DNA of 64,000 nt from Pimelobacter simplex (GCA_016803235.1 JADCLI010000001.1:1-64000), one strand, 5' to 3'. Positions 44,076 to 53,961 are shown, counted from the first letter of the stretch. The notes: generated from the letters alone by a model not told the origin. Translations and numbers: made by a program.

Positions 44076-45023
44076 TTGTCAATCGATAGCATCACCGTCA
44101 TCGACCTCCAGACCCGCAAGCTCCGCTACTTCCTCGCGGTGGCCGACGAGCTGCACTTCAGCCGCGCGGCCGCACGGGTGTTCCTCACGCAGCAGGCGCT
44201 GAGCCGGCAGGTCAAGGAGCTGGAGGAGGAGCTCGGGGTCCAGCTCTTCGACCGGACCACGCGCAGCGTCGCGCTCACACCGGCGGGGGAGACGTTCCTG
44301 GTGGCGGTCCGCGAGGTGCTGGATCGGTTCGACGACGCGGTCGCGACCGCGCGGCGTGCCGATCGGCTGCTGAGCGGCCGGATCCGCCTCGGCTTCGTCC
44401 CCGGCGCGGCGCTCGAGCTGACCGCGCCGATCATGGCGGCGTTCCGCGCGGCACACCCGGACGTCGAGGTGGAGATGCGGGAGTTCCCCGCCAGCGACCC
44501 CTCGGCCGGGCTGGCCTCCGGTGTCACGGACGTCGCCTTCATCCGGTTGCCCCAGGGCACCCAGCGGATCGAGACCGAGGTCCTCTTCACCGACCCGGTC
44601 GTCGCGATGGTCGCCGAGGACCACCCCCTCGCATCGCGGACCACGGTTCCCGTCCGCGACCTGGTCTGCCACCCGATCACGCTGTCCGACACGACCGACG
44701 AGGTCTACCGCGCCTTCTGGGGCCTGTACGACGCCCGCGAGACCCCCGGCACCTTCGTCCCCGTGTCGTCGGTGACCGAGGAGACCTCGCTGGTCTCCGC
44801 CGGCGCGGCGATCGGCGTGACCGGGGCCGCGGTGATGACCTACGCGCCCCTGCCCGGCCTCCGATTCCTCCCGGTCGAGGACTGGCCGGGCTCGAGGGTC
44901 GCCGTCGCCTGGCACGTCGGCGAGCGGTCGGCCGCCGTCGCTCGGTTCGTCGACACGGTGTGCGCCGTACGCGACCGGGAGCAGGAGCTGGTCGAGCGGA
45001 TCGAGGCGCGCGGGAGGGTCTAG
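44076..45023 (+). CDS. LysR-family transcriptional regulator
   Basis: 315 residues from a TTG at 44076. The helix-turn-helix LRYFLAVADELHFSRAAARV and QQALSRQVKELEEELGVQLF is textbook LysR; the effector domain follows. The start is uncertain: TTG at 44076 and GTG at 44037 are the only canonical in-frame starts, and the protein could begin at a non-canonical codon near 44100. Divergent from the lactone oxidase (71 bp) and convergent with the hydroxyquinol operon, so it may regulate either. Confidence 0.88.
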   Translation: MSIDSITVIDLQTRKLRYFLAVADELHFSRAAARVFLTQQALSRQVKELEEELGVQLFDRTTRSVALTPAGETFLVAVREVLDRFDDAVATARRADRLLSGRIRLGFVPGAALELTAPIMAAFRAAHPDVEVEMREFPASDPSAGLASGVTDVAFIRLPQGTQRIETEVLFTDPVVAMVAEDHPLASRTTVPVRDLVCHPITLSDTTDEVYRAFWGLYDARETPGTFVPVSSVTEETSLVSAGAAIGVTGAAVMTYAPLPGLRFLPVEDWPGSRVAVAWHVGERSAAVARFVDTVCAVRDREQELVERIEARGRV

Positions 45024-45030
45024 GGCCCGG

Positions 45031-45912
45031 TCAGGCGGGAGCGAGGACGATGTCGAAGCGCACCCGCGACCAGGGGCCGTCGATCTCGCGGCCGCCGGGA
45101 GTGGGCGCGCCGGCCGGCTGCCGCTCGAAGCTCTTGACCAGCGAGTCCTTCACGCCGAACACCGAGTCGCGGTCGAGCAGCTCGTCGCCCTCGACGAAGA
45201 TGTGCGTGACCAGCGTGCGCCGCCCGGGCGCGGTGACCATGAAGTGCAGGTGCGAGGCGCGCATGGGGGAGCGGCCGGTGGCGGCGAGCATCCGGCCGAC
45301 CGGCCCGTCGTGGGGGATCGGGTAGGGGGTCGGCGTGATCGCCCAGAACGCATAGCCTCCGTCCGGGCCGCTGAGCAGGTGGGCGCGCGCGGCGGTGCGG
45401 TCGTCGTCGTACTGGACGTCGTAGAAGCCGTCGTCGTCGGCCTCCCACACCTCGATCCGCGCATCGGGCACGGGGTTGCCGTCGGTGTCGGTGACCGTGC
45501 CCTCGACCCAGCACGGCTCGCCGGCCGCGCCACCGGCGATGTCACCGCCGGACTCGATCCGCGGCGACCCCTCGACGAAGAACGGTCCGAAGACGGTGGC
45601 CTCGGTGGCGTCGCCGTGGGCCTCGTTGTTCATCGCGATCGTCTGCATCGACGCGCCGAGGACGTCGGAGAGCAGGATGAACTCCTGGCGTCGCTCGTTG
45701 GTGACGTGACCGGCGTCGGTCAGGAAGCCGATCCCGGTCTCCCACTCCGCCTCGGTCAGCCGCACCTCGCGCAGGAAGGCGTGCAGGTGCCGGGTCAGCG
45801 CCTGCATCACCTGCTTCAGGCGCGGGTCGGCGGTGGCGTCGAAGGAGCGCAGCACGCGCTCGACCAGGTCCTGCTCGCGGGCCTGCTGCTCGGCGGAGAC
45901 GGGCGTGCTCAT
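45031..45912 (-). CDS. Intradiol ring-cleavage dioxygenase, probable hydroxyquinol 1,2-dioxygenase
   Basis: 293 residues. Non-haem Fe(III) enzyme with the intradiol signature: N-terminal helical dimerisation domain, [13 protein letters not shown], and the ligands Tyr in VQYDDD and [13 protein letters not shown], His in ASHLHFMV. The neighbouring maleylacetate reductase and phenol monooxygenase point to hydroxyquinol (1,2,4-trihydroxybenzene), not catechol, as substrate. Overlaps the reductase gene by 4 bp (ATGA). Confidence 0.87.
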   Translation of the reverse strand: MSTPVSAEQQAREQDLVERVLRSFDATADPRLKQVMQALTRHLHAFLREVRLTEAEWETGIGFLTDAGHVTNERRQEFILLSDVLGASMQTIAMNNEAHGDATEATVFGPFFVEGSPRIESGGDIAGGAAGEPCWVEGTVTDTDGNPVPDARIEVWEADDDGFYDVQYDDDRTAARAHLLSGPDGGYAFWAITPTPYPIPHDGPVGRMLAATGRSPMRASHLHFMVTAPGRRTLVTHIFVEGDELLDRDSVFGVKDSLVKSFERQPAGAPTPGGREIDGPWSRVRFDIVLAPA

Positions 45913-46964
45913 GCGGGATCGGCTCCTTCCCAGACCGCGCGCAGGAGCGCGGTGAGGTTCTCGGTGGTGACCGGCGTCGGGTTCGATGGTGGTACGACGG
46001 GCAGCACGGCCGCCACCGCGTCGGCGACCTGGTCCTCGCGGAACCCGTGGTCGCGCAGCGCCCTCGGCGCACCGACCGTCGCGCGCAGCTGCTCGAGCCC
46101 GGCCAGCGCGGTCGGCGTACCGAAGGCGGCGGCCAGGCGGGCATCCGCCTCGGGTGCGTTCGGGACGTTGAGCGCGAGCACGTGCGGCAGGACCGCGGCG
46201 TGGGTCTGCGCGTGCGGGAGGTCGTAGCGGCCTCCGAGGACGTGGCAGATCTTGTGGTGCAGCCCGGATCCGGCGGACGCGAACGCGACCGCAGCCAGGT
46301 AGGCGCCGTGGATGGTCTGCTCCCGGCCCTCGATCGAGTGCGGATCGGCCACGACGTGGGGGAGGCCGATGCGCAGTGCGCGGGCGCCCTCGGCGGCGAG
46401 GGCCGCGTTGATCGGGTCGGTGCGCGGGGCCCACAGCGAGTCGACGCAGTGGGCGAGCGCGTTGAGCCCGCTGGCCACGGACAGGTCCACGGGCAAGCCG
46501 GTCATCAAGGTCGCGTCGTACACGACGGCGCGGGGGAGCACCCGTCGGTCGACCCCTGTCGTCTTGACCGCGCCCTCGGTGAGGCCCCACACGTCGGTGG
46601 CCTCCGAGCCGGCGTAGGTCGTCGGGACGGCGACGATCGGGAGGCCCGTCGTGAGCGCGACCGCCTTGCCGAGCCCGGTCGTGGAGCCGCCGCCGACGGT
46701 GACGATCACGTCGGCCTCGGCGGCGTCGGCGGCGGCACGCGCGCGGTCGGCGACCTCGACGGGGACGTGCATGACCACGTCGTCGTACGTCAGCGCCACG
46801 GGCAGTCCTGTGGTCACCGACTCCGCGAGCCCGGCCTCCCGCTCGGAGGCGATCACCATGACCCGCGTCGCGCCGAGGAGAGTGACCTCCTCGGCGACCG
46901 CGGCGGTCGCCTCGCCGGACGCGAGGCGGACCCGCTGGGGCAGGGTCTCGTGCACGAACCTCAT
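45909..46964 (-). CDS. Maleylacetate reductase
   Basis: 351 residues of the iron-containing alcohol dehydrogenase family. Reduces maleylacetate to 3-oxoadipate with NAD(P)H. Nucleotide site [17 protein letters not shown], then [24 protein letters not shown] and [16 protein letters not shown]. Follows ring cleavage in the hydroxyquinol pathway; coupled to both neighbours by 4-bp overlaps. Confidence 0.9.
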   Translation of the reverse strand: MRFVHETLPQRVRLASGEATAAVAEEVTLLGATRVMVIASEREAGLAESVTTGLPVALTYDDVVMHVPVEVADRARAAADAAEADVIVTVGGGSTTGLGKAVALTTGLPIVAVPTTYAGSEATDVWGLTEGAVKTTGVDRRVLPRAVVYDATLMTGLPVDLSVASGLNALAHCVDSLWAPRTDPINAALAAEGARALRIGLPHVVADPHSIEGREQTIHGAYLAAVAFASAGSGLHHKICHVLGGRYDLPHAQTHAAVLPHVLALNVPNAPEADARLAAAFGTPTALAGLEQLRATVGAPRALRDHGFREDQVADAVAAVLPVVPPSNPTPVTTENLTALLRAVWEGADPA

Positions 46965-48757
46965 GCGTCCCGCCCCAGCACGGTGCTGAGCGCGGCGTGG
47001 AGGGCCGCCTCCGGGTCGTCGGCGAGGGTCGGGGCGCGCCAGGCGATGTGCTTGTCGGGACGGACCAGCAGTGCGCCGCTCTCCTCGACCTCGCGCAGCT
47101 TCGACCAGTCGTAGTAGAGGTCGGTGACCTCGCGGCCCGGCCCGATCACCACGCTCGCCAGCGGTACGCCGAGCTCGGCCGCCACCTTCTCCGCCGCCGG
47201 CGCCCAGTCCTCGCCGGCGACGCCGGTGATCAACGTCCAGCGGTCGTACGGTGCGAGGTCCATCAGCGCGAGCTTCGTGACACTGTCGCCGACCCACGCG
47301 TGCGGCAGGTGGGCACCGGGCGAGGTCGACATGACGTGGAAGAGGTCCTCGTCGGCGCTGGCCGCCGGCCGGCTGCCGTCGGACACGATGGCCCGCGACT
47401 GGTAGAACTGCCCCAGCTCCACGCCGTGCGCATTGAACTCGTAGTTCTTGCGGTCCATCGCCGTGACCAGCGCCGCCCGCCGGGCCGCGCCTTCGGGCGT
47501 GTTGTCCTTGCGCTGCTCGATGACTGCCGCCATCTCGGCCGGGTCGGTGAGCCCGGTGATGCCGAGGGCGTCGAAGATCTCCGCGAACTCCCGGGCGCTC
47601 CGGTTGGCGCGGGTGACGATCCGCTTCGCGACCGGCGCGCGCTCCTCGGAGTAGCTCTCCAGCAGGCTCGGGTCGGCCTCGCCCCTGAGGACCGCGGCCA
47701 GCTTCCAGGCGAGGTTGTAGGAGTCCTGGACGGAGGTGTTGGAGCCGAGGCCGTTGCTCGGCGGGTGCCGGTGGATGGCGTCGCCCACGCAGAACACCCG
47801 TCCGCGCTGGAGATGCGTCGCGTACATCTCGTTGACGCCCCACAGCGAGTGTCCGGTGATCTCCGGCTCCAGGTCGGGCATGCCGAGCAGGTCGCGCACG
47901 ATCCGCGCGGCCTCGGCGTCGTCGAGGTGCGGTGGCTCTTCGGTGATGTCGTACCCCCACACGACCAGCCACTCGTTCCACGGTCGGACCATGCGGACCA
48001 GCCCGGTGCCGATCCCGCCGACGTTGGAGCCGGGCTGGATCACCCAGTAGAGGACCGAGGGCCGGTGGTCGACGTACGCACTGATGTCGGCCTTGAAGGT
48101 GATGTTCATCGACCCGGCGATGTCCATCGCGCCCTCGAACGGCAGGTCGATGTCGGCGGCGACCTTGGAGCGCGCACCGTCGGCGCCGACCAGGTAGCGG
48201 CAGCGGATCGTGTACACGTGGCCGGTCAGCCGGTCGCGCACCCGCACGTCGACCTTGTCGTCGTCCTGCTCGTGGGAGAGGTACTCGGTCGAGAAGCGGG
48301 CCTGGGTGCCGCGCTCGGTCGCGTTGCGGACCAGGATCGGCTCGAGATAGGTCTGCGGAATGTCGACGGTCAGGCACGGCGAGGCGAGCTGGTAGTCCGC
48401 CTCGCGGTCCGGGCGCGTGCCCCAGGTGTGGATGCGGCCGATCTCCTCACCTGCGATGCTCGTGCAGAAGACGGTGTCGCCGCACAGCTCGTGGGGCGTC
48501 GCGTCGGCGAGCACCTGCTGCTCGATGCCGAGGTCGCGGAAGACCTCCATCGCGCGCTGGTTGGTGATGTGGGCGCGCGGGGTGTTCGCGGTCCAGCGGT
48601 ACTTGGTGATCATGATGTTCGAGACCCCGAGGGTGCTCAGGAGGAGCGCCGCCGCGGCGCCGCCGGGGCCTGAGCCGACGACCAGCACATCGGTCTCGAC
48701 CACGTCCTCGACCGTGGGCAGCTCGGTGTCGGCGATCCCGTCGTTGAACTCAGCCAT
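46961..48757 (-). CDS. FAD-dependent phenolic monooxygenase (resorcinol-hydroxylase type)
   Basis: 598 residues from the ATG at 48757. Group A flavoprotein: [19 protein letters not shown] (about 26-44), [13 protein letters not shown] with the DG motif, [18 protein letters not shown] (about 298), and a C-terminal thioredoxin-like region. Hydroxylates a phenol such as resorcinol to hydroxyquinol, which the next two enzymes degrade. First gene of the operon; a 22-bp palindrome lies 20 bases upstream. Confidence 0.87.
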   Translation of the reverse strand: MAEFNDGIADTELPTVEDVVETDVLVVGSGPGGAAAALLLSTLGVSNIMITKYRWTANTPRAHITNQRAMEVFRDLGIEQQVLADATPHELCGDTVFCTSIAGEEIGRIHTWGTRPDREADYQLASPCLTVDIPQTYLEPILVRNATERGTQARFSTEYLSHEQDDDKVDVRVRDRLTGHVYTIRCRYLVGADGARSKVAADIDLPFEGAMDIAGSMNITFKADISAYVDHRPSVLYWVIQPGSNVGGIGTGLVRMVRPWNEWLVVWGYDITEEPPHLDDAEAARIVRDLLGMPDLEPEITGHSLWGVNEMYATHLQRGRVFCVGDAIHRHPPSNGLGSNTSVQDSYNLAWKLAAVLRGEADPSLLESYSEERAPVAKRIVTRANRSAREFAEIFDALGITGLTDPAEMAAVIEQRKDNTPEGAARRAALVTAMDRKNYEFNAHGVELGQFYQSRAIVSDGSRPAASADEDLFHVMSTSPGAHLPHAWVGDSVTKLALMDLAPYDRWTLITGVAGEDWAPAAEKVAAELGVPLASVVIGPGREVTDLYYDWSKLREVEESGALLVRPDKHIAWRAPTLADDPEAALHAALSTVLGRDA

Positions 48758-48776
48758 GTCCCGAGACTGGGGCCCT

Positions 48777-48798
48777 GGGTGTGGCGGCCGCCACACCC
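48777..48798. promoter_or_regulatory. Perfect 22-bp palindrome between monooxygenase and AraC genes
   Basis: Each half reads GGGTGTGGCGG, meeting at the centre GGCC, with no mismatch. It sits 20 bases upstream of the monooxygenase ATG and 79 bases before the divergent AraC gene. Likely operator or structured leader of the catabolic operon. Confidence 0.6.
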
Positions 48799-48876
48799 TG
48801 CGTCCGTGATGGCGGAAATGCGCACCTCGCCACCGCGGCCCTGGCGGATAGGTGGTTGACGTGTCATCCTTTCTTC

Positions 48877-49818
48877 ATGAGGGCGGTTCCGGAGCCTCGG
48901 GTCTTCGAGGTCGGTGACGTGGCCGAGGTCGACGCGTGGGAGCGGCACAACGCCGAGGCGCTGATCGAGCTTGCCTGCGCGATCCCCGCCGGGCGCTTCC
49001 GTGCGAGGGAGGTCAACCTCCAGGTCGACCGGGTGCGGGTGGCACACGTCGCCGGCACGCCGCACGCGGTCGCCCGCGACGCCGCCCTCGTGGAGTCCCG
49101 GCCGGTCGACGCGATCGCCGTGTACGCCGCGCTGCGCGGCGAGGCGCTGCTCGAGGCGGGTGGTCGGCGCCGGGTCATCCGGCCGGGCCAGCTGCTGGTG
49201 TGCGACGTGGATCGCCCGTTCCTGCGCGGCTTCGGGCACGGGCTCGAGGAGCTCGCGGTCAGCATCCCGCGGCTGCTGTTCACCGAGGTCACGGGCTTGG
49301 CCTCGCTCGACTCGCCGCTGGTGTTCGACGCCGCCGGTGCCGGCGCGGACCCGCATGCCAAGGCGCTGGTCCAGCTGGTCGGGCGCTCCGTGGCGGCCGA
49401 CCTACGGGTGCCCGCGGACGAGCGTGCCGTGCTCGAGCTCGTCTCGGTCCTCGCGACCGGCTCCCGGGGCTCGCTGGCGCTCGCCCACCGCGCCGCCGCC
49501 CGCGCGTACATCGACGACCACCTCACCGACCCGGCGCTGTCGGCTGTGGACGTCGCCGCGGGCGCGGGCATCAGCGAGCGTCAGGTGTCGCGGATCTTCG
49601 CCGACGCCGGAACGTCGGTCCCGCGCCAGATCCTCGCCCGCCGCCTCGACCTGGCCCACGCCCTGCTCGCCTCGGGGACGGGGGAGCGCACCGTCGACGT
49701 CGCCGCCCGCTGCGGGTTCGCCTCGGCGTCGTACTTCTCCCAGGCGTTCCGTCGGCGCTTCGGCGTCAGCGCCGGCGAGGTGCGTCGACGAGCCGCGCCG
49801 CGCGGTGGGGGGAAATGA
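48877..49818 (+). CDS. AraC-family transcriptional regulator
   Basis: 313 residues from the ATG at 48877. N-terminal AraC-binding-like cupin (about 1-200) and C-terminal double helix-turn-helix: VDVAAGAGISERQVSRIFAD and VDVAARCGFASASYFSQAFR, RRFGVSAGEVRR. Divergent from the hydroxyquinol operon, so its probable activator. No ribosome binding site is obvious. Confidence 0.87.
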   Translation: MRAVPEPRVFEVGDVAEVDAWERHNAEALIELACAIPAGRFRAREVNLQVDRVRVAHVAGTPHAVARDAALVESRPVDAIAVYAALRGEALLEAGGRRRVIRPGQLLVCDVDRPFLRGFGHGLEELAVSIPRLLFTEVTGLASLDSPLVFDAAGAGADPHAKALVQLVGRSVAADLRVPADERAVLELVSVLATGSRGSLALAHRAAARAYIDDHLTDPALSAVDVAAGAGISERQVSRIFADAGTSVPRQILARRLDLAHALLASGTGERTVDVAARCGFASASYFSQAFRRRFGVSAGEVRRRAAPRGGGK

Positions 49819-49822
49819 GAAT

Positions 49823-49858
49823 CGGCCCCTGACGCTGCGCACTCGCAGGCCGGGGCCG
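49823..49858. terminator. Terminator between AraC gene and tRNA operon
   Basis: Outer stem CGGCCCC (49823-49829) with GGGGCCG (49852-49858) and inner CTGCG/CGCAG. Serves the AraC gene on plus and the tRNA operon on minus, since both end here. Confidence 0.6.
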
Positions 49859-49868
49859 TCTCTTCTGG

Positions 49869-49940
49869 TGGGCGATACTGGGTTTGAACCAGTGACCTCT
49901 TCCGTGTCAAGGAAGCGCGCTACCGCTGCGCCAATCGCCC
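49869..49940 (-). tRNA. tRNA-Val, anticodon GAC
   Basis: Full cloverleaf on the minus strand: acceptor GGGCGAT/ATCGCCC, D arm, anticodon stem CTTCC/GGAAG with loop TTGACAC (anticodon GAC, Val), T arm ACTGG-TTCAAAC-CCAGT, discriminator A. CCA is not encoded. Third gene of the Gly-Cys-Val operon. The body is nearly the same as tRNA-Val(CAC) at 53981. Confidence 0.95.
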
Positions 49941-49958
49941 CTGTGGAGTTGTCTTGTG

Positions 49959-50029
49959 AGGTGGGTACGGGATTTGAACCCGTGTACACGGATTTGCAGT
50001 CCGTTGCCTCGCCTCTCGGCCAACCCACC
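49959..50029 (-). tRNA. tRNA-Cys, anticodon GCA
   Basis: Acceptor GGTGGGT/ACCCACC, anticodon loop CTGCAAA on stem CGGA/TCCG, T loop TTCAAAT, discriminator U as usual for Cys. 18 bases from tRNA-Val(GAC). CCA not encoded. Confidence 0.95.
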
Positions 50030-50079
50030 GCGGCGGCCCTACACACTGGCCTGGTCAGGCAGTGGGTCTGACCACTCCG

Positions 50080-50152
50080 AGCGGACGACGAGGCTCGAAC
50101 TCGCGACCTCAACCTTGGCAAGGTTGCGCTCTACCAACTGAGCTACGTCCGC
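50080..50152 (-). tRNA. tRNA-Gly, anticodon GCC
   Basis: Acceptor GCGGACG/CGTCCGC, D arm GCTC...GAGC, anticodon loop TTGCCAA (GCC), T loop TTCGAGC, discriminator U. First gene of the three-tRNA operon. Confidence 0.95.
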
Positions 50153-50200
50153 ATCGCACCGCCTTGCTTGCCTCTCGGCCCGCCCTGCGGTGCGTTGAGA

Positions 50201-50229
50201 ACATTAGCCGATCGCCTGAACGGCGCCAA
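50201..50229 (-). promoter_or_regulatory. tRNA operon promoter
   Basis: TTGGCG (50224-50229), 17 bases, TAATGT (50201-50206) on the minus strand, 49 bases before tRNA-Gly. Confidence 0.6.
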
Positions 50230-50307
50230 AACGGGGGTCCACTTCCGGCATGTCGCCGGTTCGTCAGGCGTGGATCGGGGGTCTCGCGGCCCCTGTCGGG
50301 CGGGCGG

Positions 50308-50790
50308 TCATCGACCGGCGAGCAGGCCCAGGCAGGCAGCGACGAAGGCCGCGACGTCGAGCACCACCCGGAGGTGGTTGGCGCGCACCCACCGCTCCTC
50401 CGCGAACTCCGCCCGCGCGAGCGCGACGTCGATCGTCGCCGGGTCGCCGGCCGCCTTGAGGCGGTCGTTGAGCGGCAGGTGCACGGCCGCGGTGATCGCG
50501 ACCACGACCAGGTGCAGGACGAGGGCGGCGAGCAGCCAGCCGAGGGCCGCACGCCACTGCTCGGACAGGCTCAGCAGCGCCGCCACCGCCAGCAGCACCG
50601 GCGCCCCGATGAAGCTGCCGAGCAGGAAGACGAGGTTGATGATCGCCCGGTCCATCGCCTGGAAGGCGCCGACGAAGGTCCGGTCGTCGGTACGCCGCAG
50701 GCCCGGCATGACCGTGTGCGCGTAGAGCAGGAACACGCCTGCGGACAGCCCGGTGCTCACGGTCGCCAGGACCAGGACGACGTCGCGCAT
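50308..50790 (-). CDS. DUF1772 (anthrone oxygenase-like) membrane protein
   Basis: 160 residues from the ATG at 50790, which overlaps the stop of the GAF regulator. Four membrane helices, with HLPLNDRLKAAGDPAT after the third and a conserved WVRANHLR before the fourth, as in the DUF1772 family. Some members act as anthrone oxygenases. Co-transcribed with the regulator, so possibly part of the same oxidation pathway. Confidence 0.78.
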   Translation of the reverse strand: MRDVVLVLATVSTGLSAGVFLLYAHTVMPGLRRTDDRTFVGAFQAMDRAIINLVFLLGSFIGAPVLLAVAALLSLSEQWRAALGWLLAALVLHLVVVAITAAVHLPLNDRLKAAGDPATIDVALARAEFAEERWVRANHLRVVLDVAAFVAACLGLLAGR

Positions 50791-51968
50791 CACCGGACGG
50801 CCGCGCCGACCACGCTGAGCGAGACACCCTCGCCGATCCGGTAGGGGTTGGTCGCGAGCAGGGCGCCGAGCACCCGGCGCATCCGCGAGATCTCGGCCCG
50901 CACGGTCACCTGGCGCTGGTTGTCGCCGTACAGGGCCTGGCTCAGCCGGCCCGCGGACACGCCTGCCGCGCCCGCGGCGGCGATGGCCGCGAGCAGCTCG
51001 GCGTGGCGCGGGGTCAGCGCCACCCGCCACGGGGACTCACCGCCGCGGACCTCGAGGGTGGCCGGCGAGGTGCCGAGGTCGAGCACGGCCGTGAGCGCGT
51101 GCGCGGAGGCGGAGGGCCGGATCAGCCAGCCGCCGCGCAGGCGCTCGGGCAGGCACAGCCCCAGACCCGGTACGGCGAGCGCACGGTCGGGTTGCGGGGC
51201 CTCCACCCGGTCGCGCACGGCGACGCCCTGGTGGGCCGCGACCCAGCCGTGGTCGTCGACCACGAGCAGCGGTCCGTTCGCGCCGGAGAGCAGCGGCTCC
51301 GCCGTACGCCGCAGCTGGTCGAGGCGCTCCTCGTGGTGGCGCCACAGCCGGGCCTCGGCGAGCCGCACCGACGCGGTGACCAGGGCCTCGATCGCCGGGT
51401 GCAGCGTGAGCGCGGGCCCGCTGACGTCGACGATGCCGAGCAGCGAGCCGTCGATCGGATCGTGGATGGGGGAGGCGGTGCAGTACCAGGGGACCTGGGC
51501 GTTCTCGAAGTGCTCGGCCGAGAACAGCTGCACGGGCGCCGCCTCGGTGAGGGCGGTGCCGATCGCGTTGGTGCCGACGGTCGCCTCGGTCCAGGTCGCG
51601 CCGTCGGTGAACCCGAGCCCGTCGGCCTGCCGCTTCACACGCGGCGAGCCGCTGCGCCACAGCACCACGCCGTCGGCGTCGGCGACCACGACCAGGTAGC
51701 TCGAGGCATCGGCGGCGCTGAGCAGCAGCTCCCGGATCTCGTCGATCACCAGTGAGAGCCGCGACGTACGACGGCGCTCCTCGACGTCCGAGGGCGGCAG
51801 CGGGTCGCGGCCGTTGCGGCCGTCGGGGTCGATCCCGAGGCTCAGCACGCGGGTCCACGAGCGCGCGACCACGGCCCGGGGCCGCTCGGGCGGCGCGGAG
51901 CCGGAGAGCACCGCGTCGTGGATACGGACCAGGTCGCGGGCCCGCATCGCGAGGTCGTGCGTGGCCAT
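50790..51968 (-). CDS. GAF-domain transcriptional regulator (AcoR-like N-terminus)
   Basis: 392 residues from the ATG at 51968. The N-terminal half matches the sensory region of AcoR-type activators (ARSWTRVLSLGIDPDG, then GTNAIGTALTEAAPVQLFSA and ENAQVPWYCTASPIHD), but the sigma-54 ATPase domain is absent. Instead the C-terminus has a winged-helix-like end (LTPRHAELLAAIAAAGAAG, then QVTVRAEISRMRRVLG). Divergent from the flavin monooxygenase gene at 52062 (93-bp gap), which it probably controls. Confidence 0.82.
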   Translation of the reverse strand: MATHDLAMRARDLVRIHDAVLSGSAPPERPRAVVARSWTRVLSLGIDPDGRNGRDPLPPSDVEERRRTSRLSLVIDEIRELLLSAADASSYLVVVADADGVVLWRSGSPRVKRQADGLGFTDGATWTEATVGTNAIGTALTEAAPVQLFSAEHFENAQVPWYCTASPIHDPIDGSLLGIVDVSGPALTLHPAIEALVTASVRLAEARLWRHHEERLDQLRRTAEPLLSGANGPLLVVDDHGWVAAHQGVAVRDRVEAPQPDRALAVPGLGLCLPERLRGGWLIRPSASAHALTAVLDLGTSPATLEVRGGESPWRVALTPRHAELLAAIAAAGAAGVSAGRLSQALYGDNQRQVTVRAEISRMRRVLGALLATNPYRIGEGVSLSVVGAAVR

Positions 51969-52061
51969 GTCACCACCGTAGGCGGTGCGATGTGATCGAG
52001 GCCACATGCAACAACGTGCAACGGTTCCCGGCGCCGGGCGTCCGGCGGTCTGCTTCTCGGC

Positions 52062-53885
52062 ATGACCCAGCTCGACGACCGGCCCGTCACGACGGCCGAC
52101 ACCGACCCCGCCACCGCCTGGTTCGCGGCCTTCGAGGACGCCCTCGCCGCCCGCGACATCGACCGCGCCGCCGGCCTGTTCGCCGCGACCAGCTTCTGGC
52201 GCGACCTGATCGCCTTCTCCTGGAACCTCACCACCGTCGAGAACCCCGACGGCGTGGCCGACCTCCTCGCCCACACCCTCGACCGGGTCGACCCGCGCGG
52301 CTTCCGGCTCACCGAGCCGGCCGACACCGCCGACGGCGTCACCACCGCCTGGTTCGAGTTCGAGACCGCTGTCGGGCGCGGGCGCGGCCTCGTGCGCGTG
52401 GTGGACGAGGACGGCCCGAAGGCCTGGACCTTCCTCACCACCCTCTACGAGCTCAAGGGTCATGAGGAGCCCAGGGGCGTACGACGCCCGATGGGCGCCG
52501 TGCACGGCGCGACCAAGGAGCGGGTGACCTGGCTGGAGCAGCGCCAGGCCGAGGACGCCGCGCTCGGGGTCGACACCCAGCCCTACGTCCTCGTCGTCGG
52601 CGGCGGCCAGGGCGGCATCGCGCTCGGCGCGCGGCTGCGCCAGCTCGGCGTACCCGCCCTCGTCATCGACAAGCACCCGCGCCCCGGCGACCAGTGGCGC
52701 AACCGCTACAAGTCGCTGTGCCTGCACGACCCGGTCTGGTACGACCACCTGCCGTACCTCAAGTTCCCCGACAACTGGCCGGTCTTCGCGCCCAAGGACA
52801 AGGTCGGCGACTGGCTGGAGTTCTACACCCGGGTGATGGAGGTGCCGTACTGGTCGAACACGGTCGCCACCAAGGCGTCGTACGACGAGAGCGCGGGGGA
52901 GTGGACCGTCCACCTCGAGCGCGAGGGCAAGCCGCTGGTGCTCAAGCCCACCCACTTGGTGATGGCGACCGGCATGTCCGGCAAGGCCAATGTGCCGTCG
53001 TACCCGGGTGCCGAGGTGTTCCAGGGCGAGCAGCACCACTCCTCGCAGCACCCCGGCCCGGACGCGTACGCCGGCAAGAAGGTCGTCGTGATCGGCAGCA
53101 ACAACTCGGCGTTCGACATCTGCGGCGCCCTGTGGGAGACCGGCGCCGACGTCACGATGGTGCAGCGCTCGTCGACGCACATCGTCAAGAGCGACACCCT
53201 GATGGACATCGGGCTCGGCGACCTCTACTCCGAGCGCGCGGTCGAGAACGGCGTGACCACCGAGAAGGCCGACCTGATCTTCGCGTCGCTGCCGTACAGG
53301 ATCATGCACGAGTTCCAGATCCCGCTGTACGACAAGATGCGCGAGCGCGACCGGGACTTCTACGACCGGATGACCGCCGCCGGCTTCGACCTCGACTGGG
53401 GCGACGACGGGTCCGGGCTGTTCATGAAGTACCTGCGCCGCGGCTCGGGCTACTACATCGACGTCGGCGCCGCCGAGCTCGTGGCGAACGGTGACGTCAA
53501 GCTCGCCCACGGCCAGGTCGATCACCTGACCGAGACCTCCGTCGTGCTGGTGGACGGGACCGACCTCCCGGCCGACCTCGTCGTCTACGCCACCGGCTAC
53601 GGCTCGATGAACGGCTGGGCCGCCGACCTGATCAGCCAGGAGGTCGCCGACCGTGTCGGCAAGGTGTGGGGCCTCGGCTCGGACACGACCAAGGACCCTG
53701 GACCCTGGGAGGGCGAGCAGCGCAACATGTGGAAGCCGACCCAGCAGGAGAATCTCTGGTTCCACGGCGGCAACCTGCACCAGTCGCGCCACTACTCGCT
53801 GTACCTGGCCCTCCAGCTCAAGGCGCGGCACGTCGGCATCGACACCCCCGTGCACCGCCTGCAGGAGGTCCACCACCTCGGCTGA
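52062..53885 (+). CDS. NTF2-like/flavin monooxygenase fusion
   Basis: 607 residues. An N-terminal SnoaL/NTF2-like domain (about 18-135, AAWFAAFEDALAARDIDRAA) is fused to a flavin-containing monooxygenase: FAD site VLVVGGGQGGIALGARLRQL (about 178-197), NADP site KKVVVIGSNNSAFDICGAL (about 345-363) and VVYATGY (about 507). Related to Baeyer-Villiger/FMO enzymes. The intergenic gap carries TGCAACA and TGCAACG direct repeats. Substrate unknown. Confidence 0.88.
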   Translation: MTQLDDRPVTTADTDPATAWFAAFEDALAARDIDRAAGLFAATSFWRDLIAFSWNLTTVENPDGVADLLAHTLDRVDPRGFRLTEPADTADGVTTAWFEFETAVGRGRGLVRVVDEDGPKAWTFLTTLYELKGHEEPRGVRRPMGAVHGATKERVTWLEQRQAEDAALGVDTQPYVLVVGGGQGGIALGARLRQLGVPALVIDKHPRPGDQWRNRYKSLCLHDPVWYDHLPYLKFPDNWPVFAPKDKVGDWLEFYTRVMEVPYWSNTVATKASYDESAGEWTVHLEREGKPLVLKPTHLVMATGMSGKANVPSYPGAEVFQGEQHHSSQHPGPDAYAGKKVVVIGSNNSAFDICGALWETGADVTMVQRSSTHIVKSDTLMDIGLGDLYSERAVENGVTTEKADLIFASLPYRIMHEFQIPLYDKMRERDRDFYDRMTAAGFDLDWGDDGSGLFMKYLRRGSGYYIDVGAAELVANGDVKLAHGQVDHLTETSVVLVDGTDLPADLVVYATGYGSMNGWAADLISQEVADRVGKVWGLGSDTTKDPGPWEGEQRNMWKPTQQENLWFHGGNLHQSRHYSLYLALQLKARHVGIDTPVHRLQEVHHLG

Positions 53886-53918
53886 CCCGCTCCTGAGGTG
53901 AGCCCGGGAAGCCCCGAT

Positions 53919-53961
53919 GTGAACCGCGGTCGCGAGATGCGTTAGAGTCTCCGACCGCGGT
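53919..53961 (+). promoter_or_regulatory. tRNA-Val(CAC) promoter between two ACCGCGGT palindromes
   Basis: GTGAAC (53919-53924) and TAGAGT (53943-53948) with an 18-base gap. The 8-bp palindrome ACCGCGGT occurs at 53923-53930 and 53954-53961, 31 bp apart, one overlapping the -35 side and one just past the -10. Confidence 0.5.
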
